A DNA stretch of 30,701 bases, taken from NCBI RefSeq assembly GCF_934190855.1, contig NZ_CAKPTN010000003.1, positions 1-30,701 on the forward strand, given 5' to 3'. Every line of letters begins with the position of its first letter. Position 1 is the first letter of the stretch. The notes under the pieces are model-generated. The model saw only the letters and a list, made by a program, of their open reading frames with translations, was not told the DNA's origin and searched no databases. Made by a program: the position numbers and the translations under genes. Positions 24,154 to 30,701 of this stretch are shown here, piece by piece. This DNA is from an uncultured Veillonella sp. (GTDB lineage Bacteria; Bacillota; Negativicutes; Veillonellales; Veillonellaceae).

Positions 24154-26583
24154 ATACATTGAAAACAATCTCGTCTGGAATAAAGACGGGGAATGTTATG
24201 CTTACTATGAGCTTGTTCCTTACAATTACTCATTTCTAAGTCCAGAACAGAAAATACAAGTGCATGATTCTTTCAGACAGCTTATCGCACAAAATCGTGA
24301 TGGCAAAATTCATGCTTTACAAATCAGTACAGAATCCAGCATACGTTCTGCACAAGAGCGTTCCAAAAATGAAGTCACTGGCAAGCTCAAAGCGGTTGCC
24401 TATGACAAAATCGACCAACAGACAGACGCTTTAATATCCATGATTGGCGAAAATCAAGTGAACTACCGTTTCTTTATCGGCTTTAAGTTGCTTCTCAACG
24501 ATCAGGAGTTTTCTATGAAAAGTCTTACCGTTGAAGCAAAAAATGCTTTGTCTGATTTTGTCTATGATGTGAACCATAAGCTGATGGGCGATTTTGTTAG
24601 TATGAGTAATGATGAAATCCTGCGTTTTCAGAAGATGGAAAAGCTCTTAGAAAATAAAATCTCTCGTCGTTTCAAAATCCGCAGGTTAGATAAGGACGAC
24701 TTCGGCTATCTGATTGAACACCTTTACGGACAGACAGGCACTGCCTATGAAAAGTATGAGTACCATCTATCAAAGAAAAAGCTGGATAATGAAACGCTGA
24801 TTAAATACTATGACTTGATTAAGCCTACTCGCTGTTTGGTGGAAGAAAACAGCGATATTTGAAAATCCAGCAGGAAGATGAAACCGTCTATGTAGCTTAC
24901 TTTACCATTAACAGCATTGTCGGAGAACTGGACTTCCCGTCCTCTGAAATCTTCTACTACCAGCAACAGCAATTTACATTCCCGATTGATACGTCAATGA
25001 ATGTGGAAATTGTAGCGAATCGTAAAGCCCTATCTACTGTCCGCAATAAAAAGAAAGAACTGAAAGACTTGGATAACCACGCTTGGCAAAGTGATAATGA
25101 AACCAGCTCCAATGTGGCGGAAGCTCTGGAAAGTGTGAATGAGCTGGAAACCAATTTAGACCAAAGCAAGGAATCTATGTACAAGCTGTCTTATGTGGTA
25201 AGGGTATCAGCAAATGATCTTGACGAACTCAAACGTCGTTGTAATGAAGTGAAAGATTTTTATGACGATTTAAGCGTAAAACTGGTACGACCATTTGGGG
25301 ATATGCTCGGCTTACATGAAGAATTTTTACCTGCCAGCAAGCGTTATATGAATGATTATATTCAATACGTGACCTCTGATTTCCTCGCTGGTTTAGGTTT
25401 TGGTGCTACTCAAATGCTGGGGGAAAATGAGGGGATTTATGTTGGCTACAGCTTAGATACTGGACGCAATGTCTATCTGAAACCTGCTCTTGCCAGTCAA
25501 GGGGTTAAGGGTTCAGTAACCAATGCGTTAGCGTCGGCTTTTGTTGGTTCGCTGGGTGGTGGTAAATCCTTTGCGAATAACCTTATCGTCTATTATGCGG
25601 TGCTTTATGGGGCACAAGCAGTGATTGTAGACCCAAAAGCAGAACGTGGCAGATGGAAAGAAACCTTGCCAGAGATTTCCCATGAAATCAATATCGTCAC
25701 TCTGACTTCTGATGAGAAAAACAAAGGCTTACTTGACCCTTATGTGATTATGAAAAATCCCAAAGATTCTGAATCACTGGCTATTGATATTCTGACATTC
25801 CTTACGGGGATTTCCTCTCGTGATGGGGAACGCTTCCCAATCCTTAGAAAAGCCATTCGTGCAGTAACCAATAGTGAAGTACGAGGGTTGATGAAAGTGA
25901 TTGAGGAATTACGGGTTGAGAATACGCCACTAAGTACCAGTATAGCCGACCATATCGAAAGTTTTACCGACTATGACTTTGCACATTTATTATTCAGTAA
26001 TGGTTATGTGGAGCAGTCTATCAGCTTAGAAAAACAACTGAACATTATACAGGTTGCGGACTTGGTACTTCCCGACAAGGAAACTTCCTTTGAGGAATAT
26101 ACCACTATGGAGCTTTTATCCGTTGCTATGCTGATTGTCATTAGTACCTTTGCTTTAGACTTTATCCATACAGACCGAAGCATTTTCAAGATTGTAGATT
26201 TAGACGAAGCATGGAGCTTTTTACAGGTAGCACAAGGAAAAACACTATCTATGAAGCTGGTTCGGGCTGGTCGTGCTATGAACGCTGGGGTATATTTCGT
26301 GACCCAAAATACAGACGACCTCTTAGATGAAAAACTGAAAAATAACCTCGGCTTAAAATTTGCATTTCGTTCCACTGACCTTAACGAGATTAAAAAGACC
26401 TTAGCCTTTTTTGGTGTAGACCCAGAGGACGAAAACAATCAGAAGCGATTGCGTGATTTGGAAAACGGGCAATGCCTTATCAGTGATTTATATGGTCGTG
26501 TCGGTGTGATACAGTTCCACCCTGTATTTGAAGAACTGCTCCATGCCTTTGATACCAGACCACCTGTGCGAAAAGAGGTGTAA
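24137..26583 (+). pseudogene. orf16: Tn916 Orf16, VirB4-like conjugation ATPase, frameshifted
   Basis: The intact protein would be 815 residues, the Tn916 length, once one base is restored; it is the ATPase of the conjugation channel (ConE/VirB4-like). The first part (ATG 24137, site TAGGAG) reads MAYPIKYIENNLVWNKDG... and runs to LVEENSDI followed by TGA at 24860-24862. The second part (in the other frame to 26583) continues with KIQQEDETVYVAYF and holds Walker A GSLGGGKSF, a central ATPase domain, and Walker B-type IVDLDEAW. The break is at GAAAACAGCGATATTTG (about 24845-24861): adding one C after 24850 restores EENQRYLKIQ. The 241-residue N-terminal product lacks the ATPase; the second part could only start at TTG 24859, without a ribosome binding site. 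A deletion in a CC pair may be real or a sequencing error. Confidence 0.93.
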
Positions 26584-26585
26584 AT

Positions 26586-28763
26586 GTGAAACCATCAATA
26601 GTAAACAGAATAAAATCAAACTGGACGCTGAAACGTCTAGGTAAAGTGGCAATGACAGTGGCTTTCACACTTGTGATTGCCATTTTTCTTTTAGCCATGC
26701 TGGGAACGGTGGTTCAAGCTGCGGGCTTGGTAGATGATACGGTCAATGTGGCAAATGAATACAGCCGATACCCACTTGAAAACTATCAACTGGATTTTTA
26801 TGTGGATAATAGCTGGGGCTGGCTTCCGTGGAACTGGTCGGACGGGATTGGAAAACAGGTCATGTATGGACTATATGCCATTACCAATTTTATTTGGACA
26901 ATCAGTTTGTATGTTTCCAATGCGACAGGTTACTTAGTACAGGAAGCCTATTCCTTAGACTTCATTTCCGCTACAGCAGATTCCATTGGTAAGAATATGC
27001 AGACCTTAGCTGGTGTGAGTGCAAACGGATTTTCAACAGAGGGTTTCTATGTTGGATTCCTCTTACTCTTGATTTTGGTTCTTGGGGTTTATGTTGCCTA
27101 TACGGGACTGATAAAGAGAGAAACCACAAAGGCAATTCATGCCATTATGAATTTTGTGCTGGTGTTTATCCTATCGGCTTCCTTTATTGCCTACGCTCCC
27201 GACTACATTAAAAAAATCAATGACTTTTCATCAGACATCAGTAATGCCAGTTTATCACTTGGCACGAAGATTGTCATGCCCCATTCCGATAGTCAAGGCA
27301 AGGACAGCGTGGACTTAATCAGAGATAGCCTGTTTTCCATACAGGTTCAGCAACCGTGGCTACTGCTTCAATACAACAGTTCAGACATTGAAAGTATCGG
27401 TATTGACCGTGTGGAAAGCCTGCTCTCCACCAGCCCAGATTCCAACAATGGCGAAGACAGAGAAAAAATTGTTGCGGAAGAAATTGAAGACAGAAGCAAT
27501 ACCAATCTAACCATTACAAAGACCATTAACCGTTTAGGTACAGTCTTCTTCCTATTTGTCTTCAATATTGGGATTTCCATATTTGTATTCCTATTAACAG
27601 GAATCATGATTTTCTCGCAGGTACTTTTTATCATCTATGCTATGTTTCTGCCTGTGAGCTTTATTTTAAGCATGATTCCATCATTTGATGGTATGTCAAA
27701 ACGAGCCATAACAAAGCTCTTTAATACCATTTTGACACGAGCTGGAATCACATTGATTATTACGACAGCATTTAGTATTTCAACCATGCTCTATACCTTA
27801 TCGGCTGGTTATCCGTTCTTTTTGATTGCTTTTCTACAGATTGTGACCTTTGCAGGAATCTACTTCAAGCTGGGCGATTTAATGAGTATGTTTTCTCTAC
27901 AGAGTAACGATTCTCAAAGTGTGGGAAGTCGTGTGATGAGAAAACCTCGTATGCTTATGCACGCTCACATGCACCGTCTACAGCGGAAACTTGGACGTTC
28001 CATGACTACTCTAGGGGCTGGGTCTGCCATTGTTACAGGTAAAAAAGGACAGTCGGGTTCGGGGAGTTCTGCAAGGACACAAGCAGATCACTCCCGACCA
28101 GACGGAAAGGAAAAATCAACACTTGGAAAACGTATCGGTCAAACCATCGGTACAGTAGCTGATACCAAAGACAGAATGGTAGACACTGCTAGTGGTTTGA
28201 AAGAACAGGTTAAAGATTTGCCGACCAATGCAAGATATGCAGTATATCAAGGAAAATCCAAAGTAAAAGAGAATGTCCGTGATTTAACCAGTAGTATTTC
28301 TCAAACCAAAGCGGACAGAGCCAGTGGACGCAAGGAACAGCAGGAACAAAGGCGAAAAACCATTGCGAAGCGTCGCTCTGAAATGGAACAGGTCAAACAG
28401 AAAAAACAGCCTGCTTCTTCTGTTCATGAAAGACCGACTACAAGACAAGAACAATATCATGATGAACAGACCTCAAAACAGTCTAATATTCAGACTTCAT
28501 ATAAGGAATCTCAACAAGCCAAACAAGAGCGTCCAGCAGTTAAGTCCGATTTTTCAAGTCCAAAAGTGGAACGCCAAGGCAATACCGTTCAAGAAAAAAC
28601 CGTTCAAAAGCCAGCAACTTCAACCACTACAGCAGATAGAACTTCACAACGTCCAATCACAAAAGAACGTCCGTCTACTGTTCAAAGAGTACCACTACAA
28701 AATACAAGAAGTAGACCACCAATCAAAACCGCCACCATTAAGAAAGTCGGTAAGAAACCATGA
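26586..28763 (+). CDS. orf15: Tn916 Orf15, polytopic channel protein (VirB6/ConG-like)
   Basis: A 725-residue membrane protein starting with GTG at 26586, two bases after the orf16 stop. An N-terminal segment (VAMTVAFTLVIAIFLLAMLGTVV) and several further membrane segments (about 160-210 and 310-450) precede a long hydrophilic, basic C-terminal tail (about 455-725) rich in Lys/Gln/Ser/Thr with TADRTSQRP-type repeats. It is the likely core pore component of the conjugation machine. A 175-residue frame overlapping its tail in another frame is a low-complexity shadow. Confidence 0.93.
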   Translation: MKPSIVNRIKSNWTLKRLGKVAMTVAFTLVIAIFLLAMLGTVVQAAGLVDDTVNVANEYSRYPLENYQLDFYVDNSWGWLPWNWSDGIGKQVMYGLYAITNFIWTISLYVSNATGYLVQEAYSLDFISATADSIGKNMQTLAGVSANGFSTEGFYVGFLLLLILVLGVYVAYTGLIKRETTKAIHAIMNFVLVFILSASFIAYAPDYIKKINDFSSDISNASLSLGTKIVMPHSDSQGKDSVDLIRDSLFSIQVQQPWLLLQYNSSDIESIGIDRVESLLSTSPDSNNGEDREKIVAEEIEDRSNTNLTITKTINRLGTVFFLFVFNIGISIFVFLLTGIMIFSQVLFIIYAMFLPVSFILSMIPSFDGMSKRAITKLFNTILTRAGITLIITTAFSISTMLYTLSAGYPFFLIAFLQIVTFAGIYFKLGDLMSMFSLQSNDSQSVGSRVMRKPRMLMHAHMHRLQRKLGRSMTTLGAGSAIVTGKKGQSGSGSSARTQADHSRPDGKEKSTLGKRIGQTIGTVADTKDRMVDTASGLKEQVKDLPTNARYAVYQGKSKVKENVRDLTSSISQTKADRASGRKEQQEQRRKTIAKRRSEMEQVKQKKQPASSVHERPTTRQEQYHDEQTSKQSNIQTSYKESQQAKQERPAVKSDFSSPKVERQGNTVQEKTVQKPATSTTTADRTSQRPITKERPSTVQRVPLQNTRSRPPIKTATIKKVGKKP

Positions 28764-29761
28764 AGTTGAAAACTTTAGTGATTGGTGGTTCTGGATTATT
28801 CTTGATGGTCTTCTCACTGCTTCTGTTTGTTGCCATTTTATTTTCAGATGAACAGGACAGCGGAATTTCCAATATTCATTATGGAGGTGTGAATGTTTCC
28901 GCAGAAGTGCTGGCTCATAAGCCTATGGTAGAAAAATATGCCAAAGAATATGGCGTTGAAGAATATGTCAACATACTTCTTGCGATTATACAGGTGGAAT
29001 CGGGCGGTACTGCGGAAGATGTTATGCAGTCCTCGGAATCCCTCGGTCTTCCACCTAATTCATTGAGTACAGAAGAATCCATTAAGCAAGGTGTGAAGTA
29101 TTTCAGTGAATTATTAGCCAGTAGCGAAAGGCTCAGTGTAGATTTAGAATCGGTTATCCAGTCCTACAATTATGGTGGTGGTTTCTTAGGGTATGTGGCT
29201 AATCGTGGAAATAAATATACCTTTGAACTGGCTCAAAGTTTCTCAAAAGAGTATTCAGGTGGCGAAAAAGTGTCTTACCCCAATCCCATAGCCATACCTA
29301 TCAATGGGGGCTGGCGATACAACTATGGCAATATGTTTTATGTGCAACTGGTAACGCAGTATCTTGTCACAACAGAGTTTGATGATGATACGGTACAAGC
29401 CATCATGGACGAAGCACTGAAATATGAGGGCTGGCGATACGTTTACGGTGGAGCTTCCCCGACTACTTCTTTTGATTGTAGCGGACTGACACAATGGACG
29501 TATGGAAAAGCTGGAATTAACTTACCACGAACCGCACAACAGCAATATGATGTGACCCAGCATATCCCACTATCGGAAGCACAAGCTGGCGATTTGGTTT
29601 TCTTTCATTCTACCTATAACGCTGGCTCTTATATTACTCATGTTGGGATATACCTTGGCAATAACCGTATGTTTCATGCAGGCGACCCAATCGGTTATGC
29701 CGACTTAACAAGCCCCTACTGGCAACAGCATTTAGTGGGAGCAGGACGAATCAAACAATGA
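28760..29761 (+). CDS. orf14: Tn916 Orf14, two-domain cell-wall hydrolase (CwlT-like)
   Basis: A 333-residue hydrolase that opens peptidoglycan for the conjugation channel. An N-terminal membrane anchor (about 7-29) is followed by a lysozyme-like domain (about 45-205, probable catalytic Glu80 in IIQVESGG) and a C-terminal NlpC/P60 peptidase domain (about 213-333) with Cys240 in FDCSGLTQW and His294 in THVGIYLG, the usual catalytic pair. The ATG overlaps the orf15 stop (ATGA), and its own stop overlaps the next frame. All key residues are present. Confidence 0.95.
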   Translation: MKLKTLVIGGSGLFLMVFSLLLFVAILFSDEQDSGISNIHYGGVNVSAEVLAHKPMVEKYAKEYGVEEYVNILLAIIQVESGGTAEDVMQSSESLGLPPNSLSTEESIKQGVKYFSELLASSERLSVDLESVIQSYNYGGGFLGYVANRGNKYTFELAQSFSKEYSGGEKVSYPNPIAIPINGGWRYNYGNMFYVQLVTQYLVTTEFDDDTVQAIMDEALKYEGWRYVYGGASPTTSFDCSGLTQWTYGKAGINLPRTAQQQYDVTQHIPLSEAQAGDLVFFHSTYNAGSYITHVGIYLGNNRMFHAGDPIGYADLTSPYWQQHLVGAGRIKQ

Positions 29762-29775
29762 GAAAGGAAGATTTA

Positions 29776-30693
29776 ATGATGAAATTTAGAAAAAATCAGA
29801 ATAAAGAAAAACAGATACCAAAGGAAAAGAAACCTCGTGTCTACTATAAGGTCAATCCTCATAAAAAGGTTGTGATTGCCTTGTGGGTACTTTTAGGGCT
29901 TAGTTTCAGCTTTGCGATATTCAAGCACTTTACAGCTATAGATACTCATACTATTCACGAAACAACTATCATAGAAAAGGAATACGTTGATACTCATCAT
30001 GTAGAAAATTTTGTAGAGAACTTTGCGAAAGTCTACTATTCATGGGAGCAATCCGATAAGTCCATTGATAATCGAATGGAAAGTCTAAAAGGCTATCTGA
30101 CAGATGAACTTCAAGCTCTCAATGTTGATACAGTACGCAAAGATATTCCTGTATCGTCTTCTGTAAGAGGATTTCAGATATGGACGGTAGAGCCAACTGG
30201 CGACAATGAGTTTAATGTAACCTACAGTGTAGACCAGCTCATTACAGAGGGAGAAAATACAAAGACCGTCCACTCTGCTTATATAGTGAGTGTCTATGTA
30301 GATGGTTCTGGAAATATGGTACTGGTTAAGAATCCGACCATTACCAACATACCTAAGAAATCAAGTTATAAACCAAAAGCCATTGAAAGTGAGGGGACGG
30401 TTGATTCCATTACAACCAATGAAATCAATGAGTTTTTAACGACGTTCTTCAAGCTCTATCCTACAGCGACAGCCAGTGAACTTTCCTACTATGTGAATGA
30501 CGGGATATTAAAACCAATCGGAAAAGAGTACATCTTTCAAGAACTGGTAAATCCTATTCACAATCGTAAGGATAATCAAGTCACGGTATCGCTGACAGTG
30601 GAGTATATCGACCAGCAGACCAAAGCAACGCAGGTATCTCAATTTGATTTGGTACTTGAAAAGAACGGGAGTAATTGGAAGATTATAGAATAA
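29776..30693 (+). CDS. orf13: Tn916 Orf13, TcpC/VirB8-like channel protein
   Basis: A bitopic membrane protein of about 305 residues: a basic cytoplasmic N-terminus, one membrane segment (VVIALWVLLGLSFSFAIF), and two NTF2-like domains outside, as in TcpC and ConB of ICEBs1. The start is taken at ATG 29776 because AAAGGAAG lies 5 nt upstream; the overlapping ATG at 29758 (ATGA with the orf14 stop) is the alternative and adds six residues. Needed for assembly of the transfer channel in relatives. It ends 8 bp before the window edge; the tet(M) region would follow. Confidence 0.92.
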   Translation: MMKFRKNQNKEKQIPKEKKPRVYYKVNPHKKVVIALWVLLGLSFSFAIFKHFTAIDTHTIHETTIIEKEYVDTHHVENFVENFAKVYYSWEQSDKSIDNRMESLKGYLTDELQALNVDTVRKDIPVSSSVRGFQIWTVEPTGDNEFNVTYSVDQLITEGENTKTVHSAYIVSVYVDGSGNMVLVKNPTITNIPKKSSYKPKAIESEGTVDSITTNEINEFLTTFFKLYPTATASELSYYVNDGILKPIGKEYIFQELVNPIHNRKDNQVTVSLTVEYIDQQTKATQVSQFDLVLEKNGSNWKIIE

Positions 30694-30701
30694 CAAATAT
30701 T

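Larger units (their letters stand above)
18958..30701 (+). mobile_element. Tn916-family conjugative transposon, left (transfer) part
   Basis: From about 18950-18965 onward the sequence is the left end and transfer module of a Tn916-type integrative conjugative element. The gene order and protein lengths match orf23, orf22, orf21, oriT, orf20, orf19, ardA, orf17, orf16, orf15, orf14, orf13. Composition and GATC content differ from the flanking DNA. The exact left end is uncertain to about 10 bp, since it lies in an A/T-rich run as expected for Tn916 target sites. The regulatory, tet(M), xis and int part is not in the window; if the element is about 18 kb it would end about 6-7 kb further on. 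orf16 is frameshifted. Confidence 0.95.

Noticed and set aside
28324..28851. A 175-residue plus-strand open frame overlapping orf15 and orf14
   Set aside because: It is a frame shadow of the Lys/Gln-rich orf15 tail; the orf15 frame is the known coding frame and the shadow has no ribosome binding site or recognisable domain.
18958..30701. Search for tet(M), xis and int of the element
   Set aside because: The window ends just after orf13; none of these genes is present, so resistance and integrase cannot be claimed from this sequence.

Overview
The window reads as chromosomal DNA of a low-to-medium G+C Negativicute, most likely Veillonella or a close relative. This rests on the general look of the proteins (argG-argH, a PotE-type antiporter, a B12-controlled NikA-type transporter) and on an inserted Tn916-family element, which oral Veillonella are known to carry. 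The genus call is inference; I could not run a similarity search.

Layout. (1) 1-335: the 3' end of a GT51 peptidoglycan glycosyltransferase gene, then an AT-rich spacer with degenerate tandem repeats and a hairpin. (2) 541-3329: argG-argH, the last two steps of arginine synthesis, translationally coupled, behind a promoter with ArgR-box-like sequence. (3) 3965-5296: a PotE-like putrescine/ornithine antiporter with a strong terminator. (4) 5776-11284: a palindromic operator, a cobalamin riboswitch with terminator, then a complete NikBCADE-type (dipeptide/metal family) ABC importer: two permeases, a lipoprotein binding protein and two ATPases. A second, paralogous binding protein (11663-13216) follows as its own unit and shares the same unusual palindrome upstream. 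(5) 13259-14194, minus strand: a DUF3829-like membrane-anchored protein. (6) 14468-18068: a restriction-modification locus with a Sau3AI/MutH-family endonuclease, an unrecognised middle gene and a C5-cytosine methyltransferase with its own promoter. That promoter carries a cluster of GATC, the site predicted for this system. (7) 18197-18957: three small tandem paralogous genes of unknown function. (8) About 18958 to the window end: the left (transfer) half of a Tn916-family conjugative transposon, orf23 to orf13, with oriT between orf21 and orf20. The tet(M)/xis/int half lies beyond the window.

How the parts fit. Region 4 looks like one uptake system whose main operon is shut off by B12, suggesting cobalt or another B12-linked substrate. 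Regions 6-8 form an accessory island: a GATC-directed restriction locus, a small-gene array, and a conjugative element that appears to end the last array gene. That element carries an anti-restriction gene (ardA) and is itself strongly depleted in GATC. Its VirB4-like conjugation ATPase (orf16) is split by a single-base deletion, so this copy is predicted not to transfer by itself unless the deletion is a sequencing error.
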